DNA of 64,000 nt. It comes from Phymatolithon calcareum (lineage: Eukaryota > Rhodophyta > Florideophyceae > Hapalidiales). Positions 43,996-54,404 of this stretch are shown in pieces. The position numbers and the translations under genes are program-made. The stretch lies in the NCBI GenBank assembly GCA_977006965.1, contig OZ345368.1, forward strand, positions 1,860,001 through 1,924,000. The letters run 5' to 3'. The notes beneath the pieces are model-generated. The model ran no database searches and was not told the origin of the DNA. It saw nothing but the letters and a program-made list of their open reading frames with translations. The number at the start of each line of letters is the position of its first letter. Position 1 is the first letter of the stretch.

Positions 43996-44538
43996 AGATG
44001 ACCCGGGAAGTCGCTAAACTCGCCCATGGCGCCTCATCGCAGAAACGACTCGAGACGTCGCAAACTCCCCCGCGAGAATCGGCGGACAGGATGAGCGAGA
44101 GTAAGTCCCAAAGAGATGCACGGTAAGGACGACCCAGGATGCCGCTAAACTCGCCCAAGGCGCTCTGGCGCAGACAAGACTGAGGACGTCAGTAACCCTC
44201 CCGAGTGGATCACCGCGCGACTCTACAGACCCGGGAAGTCGCTAAACTCGCCCATGGCGCCTCGGCGCAGAAACAACTCGGGACGTCGCAAACTCCCATG
44301 TGCGTACCGTCGCTCGTCAAGAGACTTTATACTCTGCGTGGCAATGGAAGCGATATGATTTTCCCCCGCGAGATCTCTTCTGTGAGACCAGAGGTAGGTT
44401 TTGGAGTTTTGCTGACCATGTCACTTTTAGCGAAATGGAGTTTTTGGGTTCCGATTGAGTCCTAGTGTCTCGCCAGAAGTGCTGCCCCAAGCGTCAGCAG
44501 ATGCATTGGTAACACTATAATAAAAATGTCATCTTCTT
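43996..44538 (+). mobile_element. S1 retroelement, longest copy, with 15-bp TSD
   Basis: The insert is flanked by CTTCTATAAAGTTAT at 43981-43995 and 44539-44553. Its right part (about 44385-44538) matches the S1 copies at 5.5 and 17.2 kb (CCCCAAGCGTCAGCAGATGC) and ends in a (CTT)n tail. Its left part holds three diverged units starting GACCC(G/A)GG at 44000, 44131 and 44228 that share GCTAAACTCGCCCA.GGCGC. No protein is encoded. A SINE-like element with a repeated 5' body is the simplest reading. Confidence 0.7.
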
Positions 44539-44553
44539 CTTCTATAAAGTTAT

Positions 44554-45852
44554 GGAGATGTATTCACTTGCCGTAACGTCTAGAGGAAAGCTTTGCTATG
44601 CCTTGTTCTTAGTCCTACATACATTTTATAGACTCAGATGCAGCGACGATCCCTACTGTGCGCCTGTGTCCATGGTGAGCTACTTACTAATTTTGTCGTT
44701 GCCTTCCTCTACGAATGCGTTTTACAGAAATGGCATAACCTCTTCTGTTATAACGCTTCCACCGACTTTCGCGATCCCCTTTTGAGAATGTTTTCTGTAT
44801 CGCGTAGTAAACAGCGGCGGGATCTCAAGTCTTTCCTGCTCTTTTGCTGATGTTCTATTTCCAATGCATCTGCATCCTCCCTAAGAAATTTCCATCTCGC
44901 CGAGACCGTGAATACATATTGAGGAAGTCCTTATGAAAGTTTAATCTGGGTGGAAAAGTTTTACTTTCCTCCACTAGTTTTGATTTCAACGTTGCCTCTA
45001 GTTCGCTATCCTTCTGCCCATGCAACAACAGACAACACTCAAACATCTTTTGTAACAATCACATACACGCAGTATGTATGTTACCCAAGTTTCTGTATTG
45101 TAGAAAACTGTAATTGTAATTTACTGTAGTTTATGGCTAGACTTTCTAGTATACTTTTCATGAAATATTTGCAGAAACATCTAGAAAGACATTCAAACAC
45201 GCTAGAGGTATCTGGAACACAAAGAAAACCCTCAAGAAACATCAAGAAACTAATTGGACCTTTCTAGATTGTTCTAGAACCCGAATAGAACTTTGTAGAA
45301 ACATCTAGATAAATGAAATGTGCAAATTTCGTGCGCATAAGTTATGATAGAGAAAATATGATATTTACATATAAGCTCTGCCTGGAATCCGATTTGCGGA
45401 CCGGAGGGAGGAAGGCAACCAACGACTGATAATATGTAAAAAAGAAAAGAGTAGTGTTCTAAATACACAACTCCCACCAGCTCAATCAACCCCTGAATTA
45501 GTCATGCGTTTCAACGGTAGCACCGGCATCTTCAGGCAGCCGGTGGGAGGTGAAGATCAACACGCTTGAGTGTTGAGTGAAGAGATAGACGGACACATCT
45601 GTTCTGTGTTTCTCAGAAGAAGGATTAAAGTACAGCAAGACGGTGAATGCAAAAATTAACAAAGGTCTTAAATTAGTGCATTAATATCCACGCCGAGTCG
45701 CTCACAGTATACTCTAAATCTTTTCGTCTATTAGTTGTTGCCTAGGACGAATGACAGGGACAAAGATTTGAGTAACGCATTATTGAGTTCGATCAGGTAA
45801 GATATTAACTGGCTGTTAAGCGCTAGTTGTTTTATCGGCATCAATTCAGAAG
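44554..45852. other. No gene; probable upstream region or LTR of the gypsy element
   Basis: 45090-45320 is rich in TCTAGA and GAA/TTC blocks, including TTCTAGAACCCGAATAGAA. It lies upstream of the gypsy gag and could include its LTR, but no second LTR copy is present to define borders. The 44554-45090 part shows nothing recognisable. Confidence 0.35.
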
Positions 45853-46634
45853 ATGTCGGAACTGGAACCGAAGAATTCCGACAATTATTCCGGAAAGAGT
45901 GATCAATCTACAGTCCAATCGTGGCTGTACCAAGGCAAGCAGTGTATTGCTCTTATTCAAGTAGGAGCTAGTGCTAACATGCTCGATGAACGGACTCAGA
46001 TATCTTTCACATCCTCATTTTTCACAGAAAACGCTTCAAACTGGTGGTATAAAATTGTTACGAAGAATCAGATTCCAGTGACTTGGGCCACTTTTGAGAG
46101 CGTGGTCAAAAATGAGTTTATTCCTTTCGATAGTGTTCAGAGGACAAGGGATAAGATGCGCAAGTTGGTTCAACGTACTTCTGTTTCAGAATACCTTTCC
46201 GAATTTAGGAATTTGGCACTTATGACTGCAGAAATGAGTGAAGGAGATAAGCTTGATCGTTTTTGTCGGGACAAGCCTGAGATTCGACTGGAAGTGCTTA
46301 AGGCTGGTACAACTGCAATGGATCAAGCTTCACGGATTGCTCTGAGTATCGATAGCGCTATTTTCAGAGTTGGTATGATGTGCAAAAGAGAAGGTCGATC
46401 GTCCAGTGGTTTAAAACTGAACGGACAGACGAAATTGGAAATTTGGAAAACTTTCGTCGGAAAAATGCGTGTTTTAAATGCCAAAAGGTTGGATGTCGTC
46501 TTTGGCTGTGTTGCAAGGAGAGGGGAAATATAAAGTATGCAAGGGGGAGTTTGAAGAAATTCGTGACCGTTAATAGCACTGGCGCGAAAAGCAGTTGCTG
46601 TAGGAGCGGTGAGGCGTCTAAAGAGGAAAACTAG
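45853..46634 (+). pseudogene. Ty3/gypsy gag
   Basis: ATG 45853 opens a 226-codon frame with a retrotransposon gag domain: FTENASNWWYKIV, WATFESVVKNEFIPF, RDKMRKLVQRTSVSEYLSEF and EGDKLDRFCRDKPEIRLEV. An indel near 46370 moves the zinc-knuckle region (NACFKCQKVGCR) to another frame, where the expected His and last Cys are disordered. This is the capsid/nucleocapsid part of a chromovirus-like gypsy element. Confidence 0.88.
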
Positions 46635-46639
46635 CTGTT

Positions 46640-47578
46640 CCACCAAAAATTAGTGCTCAGCCCAGACCTGAAGAGAGTACAGTTCAAGATATTACTCAGT
46701 TGGAAGAAGATATTGGTGGTAAGCGGTCAACGACAGAAGGAGTCCCTCTTATATCCAGAGAAATGAATTCTATGATTCAAAAAGATAGCATCCATGACGC
46801 TGTGTTACTAGTTGAGAACCTTATCATGCTTAAAGATCTCATGAGTGGAAAACAAGTAAAGGTTCTCAAAGATGATGGATGTAATACGAATGTAGTCTCT
46901 CGCGAGTTTTACAAGAGCAACAATGAGTTGTTTAAAGTTGTAAAGCGAAAAATAGAAGTGAGATACTCGGAAAACAGGACAGTGGAGAACGCTTCTGAAG
47001 TTATCCTAGGAGCAGAACTTCGTATTGGAACCCATGTTTATAGTTCTAACTAGGTTTTTGCGAGCTCTAGATACGACGTTCTGTTAGGTATGCCTTGGCA
47101 TGTTGCGAAAAATCCAGAGATTGAATACTCTACAAAGGTTGTTAAGGGTAACTCTGAAGTGCTTCCGTTGGATTTATCGAAAGAAGATGAGTCTTCGAAG
47201 GTTCAAGTCATGAATCTTGGCGTAAAGAAGTATAGAAGTCTGTTAAAAAAGCGCAGAGGAGCTACAGACTTACAATTGTTTCAAGCTGTTGATTCAATTG
47301 GAATCAGAATGAAGAAGAATAAGTATGAAAGCAAAGAGGCGTTGTTGAACGCCTCTCATCCGAAACTAAAGAACATTTTGAAACAATATGAAGAAGTGTT
47401 TCAAGATGAGCTTCCTGATGGTCTGCCGCCGAAGAGGACAGTTAACGATGAGATTGATGTAGACGCAAATGTAAAACCGCCGCATCGTCCACTGTATCCA
47501 CTGTCACCATTAGAATTGGAAGCATGCAAGGATTACATCGTTGAGCTACTAAGGAAGAAGAAGATTCGCCCAAGCAAG
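46640..47578 (+). pseudogene. Ty3/gypsy protease and linker
   Basis: The frame carries a retropepsin-like site VKVLKDDGCNTNVVSREFY, where the usual DTG is DDG, and RYDVLLGMPWHVAKNPEI, the conserved downstream element. An in-frame TAG lies at 47051-47053 between them. A run to 47578 includes LPDGLPPKRTVNDEIDVDAN and PLYPLSPLELEACKDYI, which leads into the RT. Confidence 0.85.
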
Positions 47579-48605
47579 TAGCCTTATAGAGCGGCTCTGT
47601 TTTTTGTTAAAGACAAGGATAAGCCAATTCCTGCTGTTGTACATTATCGAGCTTTGAATCGTATGACAAAGCGTAACAACGCACCACTGCCGAGATCTGA
47701 TGAGATGTTTGACAGGATTGGAGAAGTCTGTATCTTCTCTAAGCTTGATTTGAAGACTGGTGTTCATCAGATACGAGTGCACCTAGGGATATTGAGAAAA
47801 CAGCTTTCAATACGAAATATGGGCAATTCGAGTACTTAGTCATACCAATGGGTTTATGTAATGCTCCGGCAACATTTCAGTCACTGCTAAACCGTATTTT
47901 ATATGACTGCCTAGATGATTTTCTTGTCGTTTACATGGATGACTTGCTTATTTTCAGCAAAGATGAATCGTCAAATTATAAACATGTTGAAGTAGTATTC
48001 TCTCGCTTAAAGGAAAATGAGTTGTACGTTTAACTCAAGAAGTGCGTGTTTATGAAAGAGGAAATCGAATTCCTTGGACTTCTTATTGGTAAGGATTTTG
48101 TTCGCGTAAACCAAAGGAAAGTGGAAGTCCTGAAGACACGGTCAAAACCTTGCGCCCTTACCGATGTTCGAAGCTTTTTAGGATTACTGCAGTTCTTTCG
48201 CAGATCTATGCATACGTTTTCAGAAATTGCAGCGCCTCTTACGAATCTAACGAAGTTAGCCGTCGGAGGCACATTGACACAATCTGATGATCATGCAAGA
48301 GACAGAGTGATAGCATTCTTCTCAAAGAAGTTATGTCCCACTGAAAAAGACTATTATGCAAATGATCGAGAGGTGTTAGGACTCATATAGTTTTTGCAGA
48401 GATTTAGATGCTACTTTTAGAGTTCAGCTTTTGAGATTTTCACAGTCACTCAGGTACTTAAGCATTTTTTCTCGAAGCCAGAAATGAGTCGAAAAGAAGC
48501 AAAGTGGCTGGAAACACTTGGTAACTTTGGAATTTTTAAAACTTCTGTCCTGGAGCGTTTTTCTTCCGGCACATTTTTTGCCGAAATGGGAGTTGTGAAG
48601 GTTTG
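47579..48605 (+). pseudogene. Ty3/gypsy reverse transcriptase and RNase H (deleted)
   Basis: After a TAG at 47579-47581 (the usual RPS.SP(Y/W) position), the sequence reads RAALFFVKDKDKPIP, YRALNRMTKRNNAPLPR, FSKLDLKTG, then in another frame YLVIPMGLCNAPATFQ, VYMDDLLIFSKDE (YMDD at 47932-47943), TAA at 48031, FLGLLIGKDFVRVNQRKV and VRSFLGLLQFFRR. The RNase H is fused to NLTKLAVGGTLTQSDD, so about 60 residues including the first catalytic Asp segment are deleted. ANDREVLGLI is followed by TAGs at 48388 and 48418. No integrase or 3' LTR follows. The copy is truncated and dead. Confidence 0.9.
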
Positions 48606-48993
48606 AAATCTGTCACTAGAGCGGTCCTTCCGGATTGACGGGGGGAGCCCATTGCGTGGGAGTGCCAGAATTCCCTTTTCCGCCAGATAATAGGTGCTCA
48701 AATCCCGTCACGATCCTGTCTGCTTTGATTTCAGCTCGCTCGAGTGTGCTGTGCCAGACACTGGATCGTCCGGTTTGATTCGAAGTGCTTTCTCCATTAC
48801 AAGTGTAGCGTCAATCTCCCCGATATCTCGAAGGCTGGGCATCCCATTTAGTGATCGAAGCTCGGCGACTCGCGTGGCTTTCAGAAACCGCTGGCCGCTC
48901 GGGCGGCGTCGTTCTGTGCGACTTCTACTTGCGAATCGAATCCGTGTACAGCGAAGGCTGATGCACCGTACGGCGCAGTTCGTTCGCAATAGC
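48606..48993. other. No gene seen
   Basis: Junction between the gypsy remnant and gene X copy B. A plus frame (48694-49203) here has no recognisable motif. The minus strand may hold the extreme C-terminus of gene X. Confidence 0.4.
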
Positions 48994-49522
48994 TCAAACA
49001 TCTATATATTGATCAGCCCAATCTTCAGTCTCAGACAAGCAGTAGCATGGGAGCGCAACCTCAATATTCAGAAAGACTCCGGTCAAATCAGGCGAGTTGT
49101 GCTCTTCCAACTCCGAGGAGTCTGGAAAACTCTGCTTCATCGCAGTAAGCACATGCTCGAGACACTCTTCATCCATAATGACGTCCGTCGGGTCATATTC
49201 TAAGACCATGGCCATGCCAATGAATAAACCACTAAGCTCGGGGGTTCGCAGGAGGTTGATGAATCTCAAAAACCCCATGATAGCTCTGGCCGTTAGACAT
49301 CAAATTCTTCGTATATTCCCACAAAGTTGTCCTCTTCCGCCGTTTCCGCAGCTTCCCTCGTCCGGTTACTGAGCTTCTTCAGAAAGTTGTCTATGCTGAA
49401 GGAGTATTTATCCTGGCAGTGTTCTCTGTTCACTTGGGATGTGGACGGAGCGAGGAAAACTCCCTTATGGATCTCGCTTTTTGTATCGAGATTTCTCGTA
49501 CTGGAATTGAATATTGCACTTG
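48994..49522 (-). pseudogene. Gene X copy B, main part
   Basis: The minus-strand frames give GVFLAPSTSQVNREHCQDKY, FSIDNFLKKLSNRTREAAE, NFVGIYEEFDV, then after a shift near 49290 LSGLFIGMAMVLEYDPTDV, HVLTAMKQSFPDSS and GVFLNIEVALPCYCLSETED. It is a diverged paralog of 28872-29255 plus 35051-35370. The Cys/Gly-rich CKGNCGCGHG segment of copy A is missing. It is interrupted at 49523 by a LINE. The function is unknown. Confidence 0.6.
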
Positions 49523-49532
49523 TTCTCTCGAA

Positions 49533-50236
49533 TGCTGAGAAGGACCATGGCGAAGAAAGAAAAGTTTCTGATGCAAAAACCAGAGAGAAGAAATTCAGAA
49601 GAGCTTCAAGCCACAAGTAACGACATCACAGCCATGGAAACCAGAGAACCGTTTGATAAAGCGCTGAAGCACAAAATAGCGAACCAATCTGCAGAAGAAC
49701 TCCGATCAGCATTCCTGACAATGGAAGGAGAGAGCCTTGAATCGAAGAGAAAGAGGAAAATTCCGTACAAGACAAGAGAACTCCCTGCAATACTCAAATT
49801 TCGACAACTGAAACACAGGCAACTGGCGGTTCAGAACGCCTTTGGAAGATTTCCCCAAGTGTCTACCACACTGATGGCAGATAGATTCGGAAACAAAGTC
49901 ATACAGCACATGGAGACCCTGGATCGCAACTTGTCAGTCTATGAACTCAAGAAAGACGACAGAGCAGCAACTGAGAAGGCATTAGATGACCTTTTGCTCT
50001 TCAGCAAAAGCATCATCGAGAGTATGCAGCATGCTGAACACCTGTACTGAAAGAAGAAGCGACGCCTCGAAACTGTTACGAAGAGCAATCAAAAAAACCG
50101 AACACATTCTAGGGTCTCAGATAGAATGCCAGACATAAGAGTAGAGCCGCCCTAGCGAGGGAAGTACCTGAGGAAGCCCTGCCCGTATATTCATATGACT
50201 GCGGGGCTTTAAAAAAATTGCAATAATAAAAACAAT
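49533..50236 (+). mobile_element. LINE-A 5'-truncated copy with 10-bp TSD
   Basis: A 704-bp insert flanked by TTCTCTCGAA (49523-49532 and 50237-50246). The frame 49534-50050 encodes the intact LINE-A C-terminal domain: RRTMAKKEKFL, REPFDKALKHKIANQSAEE, ELPAILKFRQLKHRQLAVQ, FPQVSTTLMADRFGNK and IIESMQHAEHLY. The 3' UTR and AATTGCAATAA tail follow. The homologous site in gene X copy A (about 35318) is uninterrupted. Confidence 0.93.
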
Positions 50237-50246
50237 TTCTCTCGAA

Positions 50247-50299
50247 AAAACAAGTGCAATCTGCAGCTCCGGCTCCACTCGTCCTGCACGTGGTAACAT
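50247..50299 (-). pseudogene. Gene X copy B, N-terminal part
   Basis: ATG at 50297-50299 opens MLPRAGRVEPELQIALVFS, which aligns with MLPVQLELKITQVSQ of copy A. It is separated from the rest of the gene by the LINE-A insertion. Confidence 0.55.
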
Positions 50300-51600
50300 A
50301 TAAATTCGAAACTATATGGTTCACACGATTGTTCTTGTATTTCGAATGCCACGACGACCTCACTACATTTCATGTGTCATCATTCCGCCTTAACAGAACC
50401 CGGTTATTGAAATCTCTTCAACCTCCTTGGGCAGAGCTGTCCGCCCTATAAATTCAACTATATCCTATTTAAATCGGAATTTGGCTCCTCCGTTGTAACG
50501 ACCGAGGAGCACAGAGTCCACACCATTTGATCAGAGCTACTAGTTGAGATCACATTTCTGGAACAATGGATATCGCGACACATATTGGGGTGATATATGT
50601 TGATTCATTTTAAAAGCTCCTAAAGCCTCAATTTGAGAAACAGGGCCGTTTCTCGCTGTTTTCCATAAATTAGCAGTATAATTAGTAATTATGAATTATT
50701 ACTACTGGACGATTACAGGAACTCTGTTGAAAATGACTCTCACGCACCTCAACCGCGAAATTCTGTCCCTTATATATAGCACTCTTGGTAGGTCGTTCGG
50801 TACGCCGATCGGGGTTTTAAATGTCCGGCCCTCTTCTTCCAACGACCAGACTTTGACTGTTGCTTGTAGGGGTCGCGTTTTTGACACCATACATTCTTCC
50901 GCTTGTTTCAGATCATATTTAAGATTTTCCTCTTCCCCGAGATAACCAATGTCCTTTGGTACGTCTTGCAGATCACCATCTCATTCTTCTGAAAGCTCCA
51001 GGAACTTCCTCCGTTTACCAAGCTTAAGGTGAAATTTTCGGCCTGGTGCATTCTCCTCATCTGTGGGCTGGCGAGACGGCAGAGCACTCGCGTCCTCTCC
51101 CTTCGATATTCGGCATATTTTCCGAGAACGCATCTTCAGAAAAGACCTTCTGCTGCTTCAATTGCCGATAGTAGTCGTTTCGTGATCGGGGTCAGGTGAA
51201 TGGCATACTCCCATTTGGGGAGAATAAACGGCTTGAAAATCCTGATGCACATAATAGTTCTCCAATATTTCCCACGGTTTGTGAATAATGTCTGAATAAA
51301 TATATATATTTGAACCCTATGCCATCAGAACAGGGATCTGGTATTTCAGGCTAGCACAATTAGGAAAACCTCTGAGCAGTTTTTTATCCCATGGTCACGT
51401 GATCAATTGAGAGTTGACTTTTTCCAATAGTTTAGCTACTCTGCACTCAAGAATTCATCGACCTCTCTCTTAGAGTTTAGAGTAATGGATAGTTCGATCG
51501 GTCTTGTTTTGATTCCAGTCGGTATTCAGTCCGACTTTCTCTTACAGGGAATTTTTGGAAGCCGAAAAGCAACAAGACCTAGCTCCATACCGAGACCAGA
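50300..51600. repeat. Gene X flank, R2 (inverted) and R1 copy 2, left part
   Basis: 50300-50530 matches the flank of gene X copy A. 50580-50800 is the inverted copy of R2 (40700-41040). 51270-51600 matches R1 copy 1 at 3120-3870 (TAATGGATAGTTCG; AGTCGGTATTCAGTCCG). No gene is supported. Confidence 0.6.
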
Positions 51601-51974
51601 GGTGCGACCCGATTCATTGCGATTGCAATTAATTGAAATCAGCAATCAATATTGAGGATTTCCATGAGGCCAATGCTTGCAATAAATATTGGACGAAATA
51701 CAATTTTCCCTTATGGCACGATGCTTAGGTTTATCGTATCAACAGCATTTCAATGTGACGTCATATCTCTCACGATTTTCATTACGTACCACCCAGACCC
51801 GTTCAGTTGACTTACCGTTCAGTTCTTCAGATCTATATTTGCAGTACGAAAGGACTCCGAGGAGTGCCACGTTGTTGTAGGGTACACTCTTCGTGCTGCT
51901 ACTCCCACTGTCTCGTGCTTGAATAGAGTCTTCATGAGTGATTTAGTGGAGGTACAGTATTTCACCGTTTATTG
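51601..51974. other. No gene; TTGCAAT-rich patch
   Basis: 51618-51695 carries GATTGCAATTAATTG and TTGCAATAAATATTGG, similar to hAT subterminal motifs, and may be a MITE relic. Nothing else is recognised. Confidence 0.4.
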
Positions 51975-51982
51975 CCTTCAGC

Positions 51983-54299
51983 CAGGCATTGGGAGCAGTA
52001 TATTGAATTGGCAGTATATTTTAGCATGGCTCTATTGCAGTAATATTGGGTGGCCTGTCTGTATTGGTTTACGTATTGGTGGCTACAGAACGTCTGTATT
52101 GGTTACGTATTGGTGGCTACAGAACAGATTCTTGGAACTATGAAGTACGTATTTTGAGAACGGCCGCGCCAGTCGCTCTGAAAGTAATGCAGTCCATTCA
52201 CGTGTGCCATTTAGCTTATTTCCATTTTACAATTCTGTATATACTGATCAAGACTGTGAGCATTTCACCTTACGGTTTCAAACCTCTTTGTTCCTGCTAC
52301 CATCATTTCTCGAACATGTCGCGAAAACCGAAGCCCGAGTTCGTTGTCAAAGCGCTCATGACAAAACGCGATGATGCGTTCAAGATTCTGCCTTCTCGCG
52401 GGGACCGTGAATGTACTCTTACAAACGTTCGGTGCTTGGTGTATGCTCGTCCGCGTAATGAAAACTGCAAGAACACCCCATCATTTGTTACTTTCAAGAA
52501 GGGATCTGGGTGGAGGAATCCGTACGCGCATCTACTATCATGTGTTGCCGGAGGTGATGAACAGACCCTTCTGCAAATTTACCAAGACTCCATCTCGAAT
52601 AATGCGATACGTGAGTGTGGAGCACGCATCTCGTCGTTTTTCGCAAGTTCGTTATCTGCTACGGCTAAAGAGAAAGCGATGTACGCTTATCTGGATGTTA
52701 TCATCTAGCTCTCTCTTCCTATTTCGTACTTCGAGAATGTGCGCTTTCGAGACTTTAGCAAGATTAATGACACCGTTTCAGTGAAAGCATTTCGAGAAAC
52801 TGTTTTCAAGCTCGTTGAACTCGTCGAGTTTGCAGTGCGACAGGAGTTGAAGGAGACGAGCGGTGCAGTTATGCACGACGGTTGGACTCATAATGGAACA
52901 AATTATCTTGGTGTTTGTGCCGTTTTTATGAAGAAGGTCAAGCGGGTGGAAAGTGGCAAGAATATCGTGGAGGAAGAACTATCTATGCCGTTTTTGTCGT
53001 TATCGCCTATTGCGAAACGAGACGAAGGAGGAGATATCGAAAGTGCTCATACGATTTCATTTCACGCCGATACACACATCCGTCAGTTGGAGCACATATT
53101 TCATTACTTCCGCGTTAATTTGCATGAGTGGTCTGTCTGTCAGATTGGAGACAGCTGTGCGTTGAACAATAGTATCGCCAGAAAAATGGGCATACCGCAT
53201 GTCGGTTGTTGCAACCATAAGCTTTCTTTGGATGTGAACAAGATGACGGCGTCACCTATGCTAAAAAGGACACTGGAATCCGTGCGTACTACAATGCGTG
53301 AGTGCAAGGGTAGCATTAAGAATCGTGCTATGCTGCAGAGGCTAATTACACTTGTTCCTATTGTACCTTTTGCGACGCGTTGGTCTGGACTATCTGCGAT
53401 GATGAATCGCTTTGTTCGCATCCGAACACAGCTTGAAGAAGTTGCAGATACGCCTGGTCTTGATTTGACTATGACGCGTACGTTTGGCTTTGAAGGACAG
53501 TGCAATATGATCAACACAGTCACTAAGGCTCTTCAGAAACGTGGTGCGACACTCGAAGAATGTCGATTCATGCTGGACACACTTTTCGATACTATCTCGT
53601 TTCAGAAAGATAATGTGAACGCGCCTTTTCATGACTGCAAGCTCAAGAATTCTCACACCAAGTTGCATTCTATTCATTCACCGAGCTCGGTGTTTGAATC
53701 TGGAGTCGTCAAAATCCAACGAGGGGATGTTGAACTCATGAATGACGAAGAAAGAGCGGCATGTGCACACTTGAAAGTGACTACGCCATCAAGTTCTGAG
53801 TATAGTGAAGTTGAAGATTATTACACTTCATCAATGTCTATTATATTCTAGAAACGAAAACGGCGCCGCCAAGAACCATCTCAAGCATACATGGACTTGT
53901 CTTTCATCTTCGGTTATTCTGCTGAAATGGAACGACTGCTTTCTGCTGCTGGGGGTATTTTAGCGAGCAACCGTCACAGAATCACTCCAATGCTCTTCGA
54001 AGCACTTCTCTTCCTGAAGGTGAACCGAAGTTATTGGAATCTTCGAACAGTTGTTACAGCAATGTCTAATGCTCGGAGTGCAAGAGTAACAGAACAGGTG
54101 GAGTAAGATGCTGAAGGGCAGCATTTGTTGGCTTTGTGACCCGCCTTAGTTGCTTACTCTGTGTTCTATTGTAGTCATATTGGCTGCAGGAGTCGTTGCT
54201 TATTGCAGTAGTATTGGCATGCGGAGCTCTATTGCAGTAAAAGTTGGATCCTTGCCTCTTCCTTTCAATACAGAAAAATATACTGCTCCCAATCCCTGC
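51983..54299 (+). mobile_element. hAT-3 element, nearly complete
   Basis: A 2,317-bp element. Its inverted ends read CAGG(C/G)ATTGGGAGCAGT and extend about 22 bp with one mismatch. Both sides carry a perfect 8-bp TSD, CCTTCAGC (51975-51982 and 54300-54307). The subterminal regions hold repeated TATTGCAGTA.TATTGG motifs in both orientations. It lies inside R1 copy 2. Confidence 0.95.
52316..54106 (+). pseudogene. hAT-3 transposase with two internal TAG codons
   Basis: A single phase runs from ATG 52316 to TAA 54104-54106, about 596 codons, broken only by TAG at 52706-52708 (Tyr in hAT-2: VVYMSLP) and TAG at 53849-53851. Features: KGSGWRNPYAHLLSC (zinc-finger region), AVMHDGWTHNGTNYLGVC (catalytic Asp), CQIGDSCALNNSIA (Asp), CCNHKLSLDVN, FATRWSG, FESGVVKIQRGDVE, and the hATC end SAEMERLLSAAGG with ITPMLFEALLFLKVN. 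The remaining sequence looks conserved, so it has decayed little. Readthrough of both TAGs is conceivable but unproven. Confidence 0.93.
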
Positions 54300-54404
54300 C
54301 TTCAGCACATTGATTGTAATCCTTAATGGAATCTCACGCGATGAACATCAGTTATGGAGGATTACATAAAGATCTGTAATCACTAGCAATCATATTGTTC
54401 CGAC

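Noticed and set aside
659-54106. Possible reassignment of TAG as a sense codon, because many internal stops are TAG (659, 7970, 27033, 27276, 47051, 47579, 48388, 48418, 52706, 53849).
   Set aside because: Aligned copies show different residues at these places (Tyr, Trp, Glu/Lys, Ser-like), and TAA and TGA also occur internally. The pattern fits ordinary decay with a small-sample excess of TAG.
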